From Halocaridina rubra (taxonomy: Eukaryota; Arthropoda; Malacostraca; Decapoda; Atyidae): a stretch of DNA of 64,000 bases. Below, piece by piece: positions 22,701-30,212 of this stretch; the stretch's first letter is position 1, and each line of letters begins with the position of its first letter. A program made the position numbers and the translations under genes. Below the pieces are notes generated by a model that did no database searches, had not been told where the DNA came from, and saw nothing but the letters and a program-made list of their open reading frames with translations. The DNA lies in assembly GCA_037179515.1 (NCBI GenBank), contig JAXCGZ010007594.1:126001-190000 (forward strand), read 5' to 3'.

Positions 22701-25700
22701 AAATAAAAAGCGATTTTATTGTAAAATATACATATAAACATAATTAGTTACAAAAACATATCGTTAGGTTAGGAGTAATATATAGCGAGATTACGTGCTA
22801 AATAAACGGCCCTTAATCTTTCACATCAAAGATATCAAAATCTTTAGATCTCCTGTTATCAGTCACAGCTGAAACATAATTAAAGTGTAAGATAAATCAG
22901 GATTTGAAAGAGGGGTAATTTAACAGCTTAGTAGCGCGGCCGAATTTCGTCTATTTCCCGCCAATTCTAAACCTACCCATTCATAACCAAACCATTCTTA
23001 ACCTAATGATTAGGTTAGGTTAAGAATTGGCGGGAAATAGCCGAAATTCGGCCGCGATACTTCAACTGTTAAATTTCCGAAAAATGAAAAATATAGGTAA
23101 GTATTAATACTAATATATGCATATAGAATGAATTTAAAAAATAAAATAAAGACAAACTAAAATGCACTTTACCGCCAAAATACCCAACAGCACCCCTATT
23201 TTTTCCACATCGGAAAAACGAACTGGTCGACCAGTAGTTAACAATTTATGCGCAAAATCACGTGACATCCTAAAATGGAGTTTTTTGATAAACAGTTAAT
23301 AATATCATGGCGTTTTATATCCTAAACAAAAGTTCAAGTTATTGAACTTTTCTATTTTACGAAATCTCGTTCTCTATTGTACGAAACCGCGTTTTTTTTT
23401 ATTGTACGAAACCTCGTTTTGTTTATAAATGAAACGCCGATTGTACGAAACATCGTGTAGCCATACCATACAGCCCAAACCAAGATTTGCCATATTTCCA
23501 CGTCATGAACATCACTTAATACTTTCACATCCCACAGCAGTGAAAAAACCTATATGGGCTAAGAAATAATTATAATGAAAAAACGCGCCTTAATTGCATT
23601 AACAAAGCTAACACTATTAGTACCACAAGATTGTTTGGGTAGTTTACAGTTTAGCGGGCCATGCCGCTCTACGACCTCATCCCTCAACTCAGGTAAATAG
23701 TTCGACTGAAGGTTAGGTAAGTATTTCTAGGGAACACCTATAGTTTAGCGGACCATACCAATGTTCAAAACCTACCAACAGATGGCGACAGGCTCTAACT
23801 AGAGAACTGGCGGATGAACAGAGAGAGGAGGTAATAAAAGAAATAGATAAATTAAAGGCTCATAAATCTCCGGGACCTGATGGAATATATGCTAGAATAT
23901 TAAAGGAATGCAAGGAAGAGCTTAGTTGTCCTCTAACTGCATTATTTAATAATTCAATAAAATTAGGATCGGTACCCATGGAGTGGAAATTGGCAGATGT
24001 GGTACCAATATTTAAAAAAGGAGAACGTGTTAAAAAGAATAATTATAGGCCGGTAAGTTTAACGTCAACAGTGGGTAAGATTCTAGAATCCATAATTGCA
24101 AATAAAATAAGGGCACATCTAGAATTACACAGACTGATAAAACTTTCACAACACGGGTTTCTTAAGGGTTTTTCGTGCCTTACAAACTTACTGTCTTTTT
24201 ATTCAGAAGTTTACGAGGCAGTAGATTGTGGCAAAGAATATGATACAATATATCTAGATTTTAGCAAAGCTTTTGATAGAGTTCCTCACAAAAGATTAGT
24301 TAAAAAGCTGGAAGCTCATGGTATAGGAGGAGCTGTGCTCAGATGGATCAAACAATGGTTAAAAGACAGAAAACAGAGGGTTTGCATAAATGGAGAGAAA
24401 TCAGAGTGGGGCTCGGTTACTAGCGGGGTACCACAAGGCTCGGTACTGGGTCCCCTATTATTCATCGTATATCTAAATGATCTGGATTCGGATATCAGTA
24501 GTAACCTAAGTAAATTCGCAGACGACACTAAAATAGGTAGAACTATAAATGGAAAAGAAGACATTCATGCTTTACAGGAAGATCTAAATAGATTATCTGA
24601 ATGGTCGGACAAATGGCAAATGGAATTTAATGTTGAAAAAATGTAAAGTAGTTAAAATGGGTACTATAAAAGACAATACTAGTTATAAGCTAAATAACCA
24701 TGAAATCATGAGTTTTCAGTGTGAAAGGGATTTGGGAGTTCTTGTGAGTAGTAGTCTTAAGCCAAGAGAGCAATGCACAACAGTCAGAAATAAAGCAAAC
24801 AGAATTTTAGGATTTATCTCAAAAAGCGTTAGCAATAGGACGGAAAAAGTTATTTTGCAGCTTTATCTTGCATTAGTTAGGCCCCATTTAGATTATGCTG
24901 TGCAATTCTGGTCACCCTATTATAGAATGGAAATTGAATCCTTGGAGAGAGTGCAGCGAAGAATGACCAAGATGATACACAATATCAGAAATCTACCATA
25001 TGAGGACAGATTAAAAAAAACTTAATCTACATTCTCTAGAGAGGCGAAGAGTTAGGGGGGATATGATTGAAGTGTATAAATGGTTTAAAGGGATTAACAA
25101 GGGAGATATTAATAAAGTTTTAAAAATTCATGATCAAACCAGAACTCGTAATAATGGATTTAAGCTTGATAAATTTAGGTTCAGAAGGGAAATTGGTAAA
25201 AATTGGTTTGGTAATAGAGTAGCAGATGCATGGAACAAGCTTCCTAGTATGATAATAAATGCCAATACCTTAGACACCTTCAAATGTAGATTAGATAGAC
25301 ATATGACAGAGGTAGGGTGGGTATGAATAGGTTAGTGCTTATTAGAAAAATCATAAAAAGAAAAATAGAATAAATAAGTAGAGTAGAATAGAATAGGTTA
25401 GACATGCTGAAAATACAATTCAAAAATGGAGCTGCCTCGTGTGTGCCAGTAGGCATGTTGCAGTGTCCCCTATTCTTATGTTCTTATGACAATAGGCATA
25501 CGAAACAATTTTTTACTATCCTAAAAATACTTACCTAACCTCTTAGGGGAGCTTCGCCCCCCTGGAACCCCCCATCTTACTATCCTAACTAAAAATACTT
25601 ACTTAACCTTCAGTCGAACTACTTACCTGAGTGGAGGTTAGGCAAGTACTTTGTTAGTAAAAAAATTTCATATGCCTATTGTCGCCATTTTTGTTGTGTT

Positions 25701-26225
25701 CATCCGCCAGTTCTCTAGTCAGACCCTATCGCCATCTATTGGTAGGTTTTGAACATTGGTATGGCCCGCTAAACTGTAGGCGTTCCGATTGTTTTCCCTA
25801 TGCAGGAAGGTGTAAAAGTACACATCTATCTTAAATTGTGCACTTTCATATAATAAATTTCAAGGCTTTTGGGAAAATGGACTTACCCTGAGAGTAGATA
25901 GTTGGATGTTTCCTCTGCCTCTACCTCTCTGCATTCCCCTCATGCCACCTCGCTGGCCTCGCATCGCTCCTCTCTGGCCGCCCTTGGCCCCACGACCTTT
26001 TTGAATACCTCCTCCACCTTGTTTTCTGATGATGCCTCTTCCTCTGTTATTGCCTCGACCTCTGGAGCCACCGCGTCCTCGGACTTTCCCTCCTCTGCCC
26101 ACCTTTTGTTTGATCTTGTTGGCCTTTATGATGTCGGACAGGGTCATGTCCAGTTTCTCAAAGCCTGAAGAAGTCGCTGCTGTTGTGGTTTCCATGTTTT
26201 CTACTTTAATGGGTTCGGTCACCAT
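13602..26225 (-). CDS. ALYREF: ALYREF / THO complex subunit 4, seven coding exons (gene span)
   Basis: mRNA export adaptor that couples the TREX helicase UAP56/DDX39B to export receptors in the nucleus. Joining exons 26225-25887, 20933-20835, 20656-20461, 15414-15283, 14394-14269, 14027-13965 and 13744-13602 gives 1098 nt, 365 aa plus stop, with GT..AG introns and consistent phases. Residues 25-37 ([13 protein letters not shown]) are the N-terminal UAP56-binding motif. The RRM (about 130-200) has RNP2-like KLHISNLD and RNP1-like STAHVAFAR, followed by [14 protein letters not shown]. The C-terminus ([13 protein letters not shown], residues 349-361) is the second UAP56 motif. Vertebrate ALYREF is about 255-265 aa; the extra length is the RGG tail. 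Assignment rests on remembered family motifs and is very strong. Confidence 0.95.
13965..14027 (-). CDS. ALYREF: ALYREF exon 6, RGG-tail exon
   Basis: 63 nt, phase 1 at both ends. Acceptor ttctcataag, donor GTAAGA. Encodes [21 protein letters not shown], a pure RGG block. Confidence 0.9.
14269..14394 (-). CDS. ALYREF: ALYREF exon 5, RGG-tail exon
   Basis: 126 nt, phase 1 at both ends. Acceptor ctcctaaag, donor GTAAAA. Encodes [19 protein letters not shown] followed by a non-RGG stretch [20 protein letters not shown]. Confidence 0.9.
14669..14742 (-). other. tRNA-like sequence, probably a pseudogene or SINE head
   Basis: The minus strand has a box-A-like GGTGTAGTTGGTAGTGCC and a good T-arm (TTAGG, TTCGAGT, CCTGG) with box B GGTTCGAGTCC. 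The acceptor and anticodon stems pair poorly and no U33 is in place, so a functional tRNA is unlikely. It lies in ALYREF intron 4. Confidence 0.4.
15283..15414 (-). CDS. ALYREF: ALYREF exon 4, RGG-tail exon
   Basis: 132 nt, phase 1 at both ends. Acceptor aatacatag, donor GTAAGT. Encodes [19 protein letters not shown] and [17 protein letters not shown]. Being symmetric and a multiple of three, it can be skipped without changing frame. Confidence 0.9.
15415..17156. other. ALYREF intron 3, distal part
   Basis: AT-rich intronic DNA with no recognised gene or element. Confidence 0.5.
17157..17625. repeat. Three tandem copies of a ~160-bp unit in ALYREF intron 3
   Basis: Units start at TTGCCTCTGAGAAT (17158), TTGCCTCCGATAAT (17319) and TTGCCTCTGAGAAT (17480). 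All contain GAACAGCCTTGCAGACAT, TTGAG.TAGTGA and CAAAGGATAAG. The start of each unit can fold: GCCTC..GAG pairs with CTC..GAGGC 20-30 nt later. Units 1 and 2 are nearly identical; unit 3 has a small deletion. Confidence 0.9.
17626..20460. other. ALYREF intron 3, proximal part
   Basis: About 2.8 kb of AT-rich sequence. The only clear structure is a degenerate two-unit tandem repeat at 18066-18290. Several short open frames show no family resemblance. Confidence 0.5.
18066..18290. repeat. Degenerate tandem duplication, period about 118 bp
   Basis: Two units share GATGTA..GCAGAATRCTTC.GGG.TTTCA, then TTCTGAAGTT/TTCTCAAGTT, AGAGTA..GTGG.TCAGCA(G/A)CCAA. A third start (CTTAATGCAAATG) is possible at 18275. 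Confidence 0.55.
20461..20656 (-). CDS. ALYREF: ALYREF exon 3 (residues 147-211), second half of RRM
   Basis: Acceptor ccaacacag, donor GTATGA, ends in phase 1. Encodes [20 protein letters not shown], then RNP1-like [20 protein letters not shown] and [16 protein letters not shown]. Reading past the donor reaches a stop (EHHSGFS), so retention of intron 3 would truncate the protein just after the RRM. Confidence 0.93.
20835..20933 (-). CDS. ALYREF: ALYREF exon 2 (residues 114-146), first half of RRM
   Basis: 33 codons, phase 0 at both ends. Acceptor ttgtcaacag, donor GTAAGT. It encodes [20 protein letters not shown], the beta1/RNP2 part of the RRM. In vertebrate ALYREF the equivalent is KLLVSNLDFGVSD. 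Confidence 0.93.
21000..21290. repeat. Dispersed ~290-bp repeat with weak terminal inverted ends
   Basis: Runs from ACAGAAGTTCCCCTACTTAC to GTTCGTAAGATGGAGAGTAC. The ends are imperfect inverse copies of each other. A same-strand copy lies at 42057-42355. Shared blocks: AAACCTACCCATGTATTGAT, CATTATCATTCCTGAATTAA, ACTTTATGTTTTATGTA and GTACAGTACATATTTTGACC. Probably a MITE family; located in ALYREF intron 1. Confidence 0.6.
21357..21527. mobile_element. Short foldback MITE, copy 2
   Basis: Left end GGTAGGAAAAGGCTTA and right end TAATGGGCCTTTTCCTACTA, with a core TGGGTCACCTTCTCCAAGTAC shared with 12114-12222. The right end continues into CTATTTTAGACT, matching the outer left end of copy 1. It carries an ATAATAATAA expansion. 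Confidence 0.7.
21528..22476. other. ALYREF intron 1, unassigned part
   Basis: AT-rich. A T-arm-like GCCATGATTTGAACATG near 22290 hints at a tRNA-derived relic. No gene recognised. Confidence 0.4.
22815..23270 (-). other. Exon-like segments inside the MULE-like element
   Basis: Minus strand, 23270 to 23175: an acceptor-like CCATTTTAG, then an open frame [20 protein letters not shown].. of 32 codons ending ILA before GTAAAG. At 22874-22816: acceptor TTATGTTTCAG, then an open frame [17 protein letters not shown] and TAA. An AATAAA lies further down near 22714. The phases of the two do not match directly (phase 0 donor; the frame needs phase 1), so a missing exon or decay must be assumed. I do not recognise the product. 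Confidence 0.25.
22917..23075. mobile_element. 159-bp near-palindromic MITE nested in the MULE-like element
   Basis: Arms of about 55 bp run from AATTTAACAG..GCGCGGCCGAATTTCG and CTATTTCCCGCCAATTCT to their inverse (AGAATTGGCGGGAAATAG, CGAAATTCGGCCGCG, CTGTTAAATT). The short loop carries TTAGGTTAGG. Strong hairpin potential. Confidence 0.8.
23731..25784. mobile_element. Palindromic MITE interrupted by a CR1-like LINE
   Basis: The left arm starts GGAACACCTATAGTTTAGCG at 23731 and runs to about 23820. The right arm ends in the inverse (CGCTAAACTGTAGGCGTTCC at 25765-25784). Both arms share CCATACCAATGTTCAAAACC, GATGGCGA and CTAGAGAACTGGCGGATGAA. After the LINE the left arm resumes with GACAATAGGCATACGAAA (25488 on), matching the inner right arm GGCGACAATAGGCATATGAA in reverse. 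A partial relative (ACAGTTTAGCGGGCCATGCC) starts at about 23648. Confidence 0.75.
23821..25487 (+). mobile_element. 5'-truncated CR1-like non-LTR retrotransposon
   Basis: Begins abruptly in the RT ([15 protein letters not shown]) and reads [20 protein letters not shown], then [16 protein letters not shown] (motif A), [20 protein letters not shown] (catalytic) and the C-terminal domain [20 protein letters not shown] to the stop near 25324. Two single-base indels in A-runs (near 24640 and 25016) and nothing else obvious break the frame, so the copy is fairly young. The 3' tail is TTCTTATG repeated, like the 8-bp tails of CR1. No endonuclease remains. It is sense to the window, antisense to ALYREF, in intron 1. 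Confidence 0.88.
25887..26225 (-). CDS. ALYREF: ALYREF exon 1 (residues 1-113)
   Basis: Starts at ATG 26225 and ends at an AGG codon before the donor GTAAGT (phase 0). It encodes an acidic/Thr-Ala start, the UAP56-binding motif [17 protein letters not shown] and an Arg/Gly-rich block ([33 protein letters not shown]). The open frame runs eight more codons into the intron (VSPFSQKP), which is read-through, not protein. Confidence 0.93.
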
Positions 26226-26826
26226 TATTTCTCACTTAAACACGCGACACTTTTTCGTACAACAGCAACGCCGAGTTCAACCGCGAAGGAGGTAAGCGTG
26301 AGAGTGGGACAAACACCGGTACAAAGGAGATGGCGTCTTGCAGTGTTGCTAAAGGATACTTCTTGGAAGTAGCAAAAAAATAGCCATAAAACTAGCTAAA
26401 TGAAGGCGATAACCCGGTGATAATAGCCACAACCAAAATTGTTTTTTCTTTAATATTGAAAAAGTCAAATTTCAAATTACTTTATATATGTATAGATTTA
26501 ACTTTGGCCATTCCAATTCCAGGTTCAGATAATATTTTTCTTGGACGTACTATCAAAAATAGCTAAAACAGAAACTACGGTTTTTCAAGAACACGTAAAT
26601 AAAATAGCCAAAACTAAAACTATTATTTTTACAATATTCTACTATCACTATATATACAGAGAGACCTTGATAGGAATAATATGAAAATTTCAAATGCATT
26701 AAAGATATTCTAACGTCAGTAGTTCAGTCAACAAACTGCATAGAGAAATAATCTAAACTATTAAATAAGGAAAGAGGATGCACTAATAACCTAAAAATAG
26801 CAGATAAAATATGTTGTCTAAGTCCT

Positions 26827-26867
<41 letters not shown>

Positions 26868-27238
26868 GTTACTATTATTACTATTATTAAAAGAAAAAGA
26901 ATATCAAAAATTAGGCAAACAAATACAAAATGTTGATTGCGTAACTACGTCGAACTAAAGTTAGCCATAACTAGCGAGAAAATAGCAAACTTGGCAGCGA
27001 TGGCACAAAAGCCAATGGCCTCGGCGTTACTATTAAACAAAAGCGAAGCGATCCCTGTATGAAAACTTATCGTACAAACCAAATAAAAATTTTCGTAAAT
27101 TTTTATGCTCTTTTTGGATATTATATAAAATATATTTCCTTCTTTAATGCATAACTACATTTCCTTTTCCTCAAAAGAACCTGTATAGACCCTGAGAGAG
27201 CCATCTATCCGTATGCACTCATCTATACAATTACTCCC
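26226..27238. other. ALYREF 5' flank
   Basis: Immediate upstream region of the minus-strand gene; the 5' UTR and promoter must lie here, but no TATA box or initiator could be placed with confidence. An (ATT)n microsatellite lies at about 26828-26889. Several runs of ATAGCCAxAAC.. (AAATAGCCATAAAAC, AAATAGCCAAAACTA, ATAGCTAAAACAG) suggest an old degenerate repeat. Confidence 0.45.
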
Positions 27239-27429
27239 GTGCTACTCTGGCTTGTTATCTACAAGGAAAAAATATCTACACCGTAGATATTCTAGCGATA
27301 AACAGCACGTACATCGGCTAAAAATGCTAAATAGAGGTTAGGTTAGGTTAGCTTATAGATCACAATATAAAGTGTAGATCGCATACCAAAGTAGATTCAT
27401 GACACGTAGATATCAAGCCAGAGTAGCAC
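27239..27429. mobile_element. 191-bp MITE with 23-24-bp terminal inverted repeats
   Basis: Left GTGCTACTCTGGCTTGTTAT with CTAC, right GTAGATATCAAGCCAGAGTA with GCAC, inverse with one difference. Internal TATCTACACCGTAGATAT is palindromic. The loop holds three TTAGG units (about 27340-27355). Located between the divergent genes. Confidence 0.8.
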
Positions 27430-28118
27430 AGTGTTTTCTCCGGTTGACGGTACTGAGTCGCATGGTAGTTATCGTACATTAATCTTTGCTCACTTTTCAT
27501 CCACATTCGAAAGGAGAGCGTGGATAAATGAATTTTGTCATTAGTACAAAGTACTCCCCTATGTTAGCGCTATTATAAGGTTTGTACAAAACCTCAAAAT
27601 GGCGAGTAATAGAATAAAACTTTGCTTATGTCGATTTAACATCATCTCCTCCTCTCAATTATCGCCTTATGCATCCTAAAAATGACATTACTATTATTAT
27701 TATTATTAAGAACCTAGAGAATCATAACTTTGACCCGCAAGATGCCGATAACGAAACAATGGAACAGGATAGGATGGGAGGGGGAATAGGGACGTCGTCG
27801 GGTGAACTCTCTTAGCCATATGCAGGATGTCACCACTAAAGAGAGGATGGAATAGGATGAGAAGGATAAAAAGGGAAAGCACGTCAATGAAATAAAGAAA
27901 GAGAGATATAAGTGAGGGCAGACCCTCGTGCTAAGATGTATTTATATAGGTGAGAGTGAATAAGGGTATATCCCTCTCAAAAGATCTATATTGGGTTTTT
28001 TTCTTCTTTTTGAGAGGAATGCCAAGACGACAACTAATAATGAATTCAGAGGACAAGCTTACGCCATTTATTGGGTTCTTTAGAAATCAAGAGCACTCTA
28101 ACGATAGAGGTGTATAAA
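27430..28118. other. Intergenic stretch between ALYREF and RAD51D
   Basis: No gene recognised. Short (ATT)n at about 27689-27708. Confidence 0.45.
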
Positions 28119-28420
28119 TTACCTAGTTGTGCTTACGGGAAAGAGCTATACGATCGTTACTCCCCGTTTCCTAGTCGGTTCTCTTTTTGTACTTAGTGAT
28201 ACTTATCATACTTGTCCTTAAAACTATGGCTTGTGTTAGCATTAACTACCTCCTCGCTTAGCGAATTCCAATCATCGATTACTATTACACTAAAAAGAAA
28301 AAAAAAAGTACTTCCTTACATCCTGCAAAGAAGTTTTCTTACGAAGCTTCAAACTATGATCTTTAGTCTAGAGCCATCCAGGTCAAAATATCCATCCCTA
28401 TTCCACTCAGTCAAAAGATA
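28119..28420 (-). mobile_element. CR1-like fragment, same family as the 53-62 kb cluster
   Basis: Matches the 3' part of that family: TACGGGAAAGAGC..., CTCCCCGTTTCCTAGTCGGTT, TTAGTGATACTTATCATACT, CATTAACTACCTCCTCGCTT and TACATCCTGCAAAGAAGTTT. 5' truncated; frames broken. Confidence 0.8.
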
Positions 28421-28593
28421 GCGTTTTTTACACTCGTCCGTCAAAAATTAAGTACCATATTTGCATCTTAAGGCATATAAAATAAAATTAGTATGATTGT
28501 GGCTCTTTTATCAGTACATTATAACGAGTAAGAATAAGTATACATTATGTAAATAAGAAAAAAAAATACGTATATATACATAGCTTTCTCCGG

Positions 28594-28800
28594 AGGACCG
28601 CGGGAGCTCAGTGGTAGAGGTCGCAAAGTTGAAAGAAACGATCCCGACAATCGTCAGTTCAATATCGGCGCGGTGCAATATGGAAGGGAGCATAACATTA
28701 ATCCCCCGGCTCCAACCTGCCTGTGTCTAGCCTCATTCGCAAGGGGATTCATTGTCACACAACCGGAAACAATTTTTCTCCCCCCTCTGAAACTGTCCTT
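28594..28800 (+). mobile_element. tRNA-derived SINE copy
   Basis: Box-A-like GAGCTCAGTGGTAGAGG, a decayed box B (CGTCAGTTCAATATCGGC), then the family body: GGAAGGGAGCAT, CGGCTCCAACCTGCCTGTGT and CCTCATTCGCAAGGGGATT. Confidence 0.65.
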
Positions 28801-28820
28801 ACTCGTACTTCAGTGTACAG

Positions 28821-28827
<7 letters not shown>

Positions 28828-28886
<59 letters not shown>

Positions 28887-28905
28887 CATCATCATCATCA
28901 TCATC
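28828..28905. repeat. (AAT)n then (CAT)n microsatellite
   Basis: AAT run to about 28884, then ATC/CAT units. Other length-variable tracts nearby: A-runs at 28939-28951. Confidence 0.95.
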
Positions 28906-29593
28906 ACCATCATGAATTTTTGGGAGAGGGGATGGTGTAAAAAAAAAAAAAATTAAAATGATACAAACAAAAACCAATCATAAATGCTCTGTTACAAATA
29001 AAAAAAAAAGCATCAGTAAAAAGTTTAACAATCAGAAAAGACGTTGATAACACATTAAATTAATTTCAATTGCTATGTAACGCTCTAAACGGAGTTTCTA
29101 TAATATGATATTTTGTAAGTACTTCCTCGAATAAAAACTGTCATAAAGTAAAATCTTGCTCGATTGTGAAGACTCTGACTAAAATAGATGGGTTAATACT
29201 GATGGTAATTCAAAAAGCTAACAGTAAATGTGTTCTAAAAACCTCTAATTGTAGCTATAGATGAATAAGTAAAAAGTAATGATAATTACATTCCGCTAAT
29301 TATGAATCAGGAAACACCTCAATAATTCTGCATATGTAGTAACTCCCTTTATGGTGAAAGATAATTAAGTTTTATATAGTCAAGCAAGGATGTGCAAGAG
29401 GCAATGGTGTCTGTCATCGGTTAATCCCTGATTTTTCAGGAGCCCTGATTAAGTTATCACTTTAAGTAAATACAAAGACACTGGAAAAATATATACATAT
29501 TTAGATCTCACTCACAGACTCCAACAAGAAGAGCGGGCATGAGAATGCCTATTATGCGGTTTTTGTTTATATCAGACATTTAACTTTTCAAGC

Positions 29594-29597
29594 AACA

Positions 29598-29679
<82 letters not shown>
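29594..29679. repeat. (AC)n(AG)n microsatellite
   Basis: About ten AC units followed by about 33 AG units; lies about 0.4 kb upstream of the RAD51D start. Confidence 0.95.
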
Positions 29680-29682
<3 letters not shown>

Positions 29683-30071
29683 AACGAATCTTAACCACAA
29701 AAATGTGCAATAAACTATATAAAGAAAAAAAATTAATTAGGTATATGCTACAACTAATAATCGAGGGAAAGTACAGTTTGTGTCGATAAAAAGGCTGCCC
29801 CTAATATGTGATGGCATTTGGATAAAAACAAAACATTGTGACCCTGTAATGCACCTAAACATCACTTCCCCTGTTATCCACTCTGTGTAGAAAAACATTT
29901 GGTACTGCACATATGCGCAGAACAAGCTTCGTGTCCTATATTTACCAGAACAACTTTGTACCTCTACTTACCCGATTGAGGAGAGCGTGATCCATACCGT
30001 ACATGTGACGTGCGGTCACAGAGGAAGAGGGAAAGTACATCTCTAAACACATAACAATTACTTCTCGTGTC
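29680..30071 (+). other. RAD51D 5' flank and probable 5' UTR
   Basis: 392 bp before the ATG. The first in-frame ATG of the family-matching protein is at 30072, preceded by TCTCGTGTC. No core promoter motif could be assigned. Confidence 0.45.
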
Positions 30072-30212
30072 ATGAGATTGCAGGTCGGACTTTGCCCAGC
30101 TTTAACTGAGGATGTCATGTCTAAGCTGAAGACTGCAGGAGTCAACAATGTTATAAGTTTCATGCAGAAAGATATTGAAACTCTGGCAATGGAAGCATCA
30201 ATCAGTTACAAG
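30072..30212 (+). CDS. RAD51D: RAD51D exon 1 (residues 1-47)
   Basis: ATG 30072 chosen because MRLQVGLCPALTEDVMSKLK aligns with the start of vertebrate RAD51D. The N-terminal helical domain ends ASISYK. Donor is GTTTGA (weak), phase 0. Confidence 0.9.

Larger units (their letters stand above)
22486..23462 (-). mobile_element. 977-bp DNA element with 9-bp target duplication (MULE-like)
   Basis: Flanked by ATACCATAC on both sides (22477-22485 and 23463-23471). The ends are inverted: left GGGGACACGAGGTTTCGTCC, right the inverse of GGCTACACGATGTTTCGTAC. Short subterminal repeats of the TACGAAACCTCGTT type occur at both ends (about 22515-22550, 23360-23420). Nine-base duplications with G-rich termini are typical of Mutator-like elements; the superfamily is inferred. 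No transposase is visible. It contains a nested palindrome and short exon-like stretches on the minus strand. It sits in ALYREF intron 1. Confidence 0.7.

Noticed and set aside
27340..27356. Three TTAGG units as a telomere remnant
   Set aside because: Only three units and they sit in the loop of a MITE; similar short TTAGG runs occur in the palindrome near 23010. They fit arthropod telomere sequence but do not show a telomere fusion.
28594..28905. CRISPR-like or regulatory array in the AAT/CAT repeats
   Set aside because: Simple trinucleotide microsatellite next to a SINE; no spacers, eukaryotic context.
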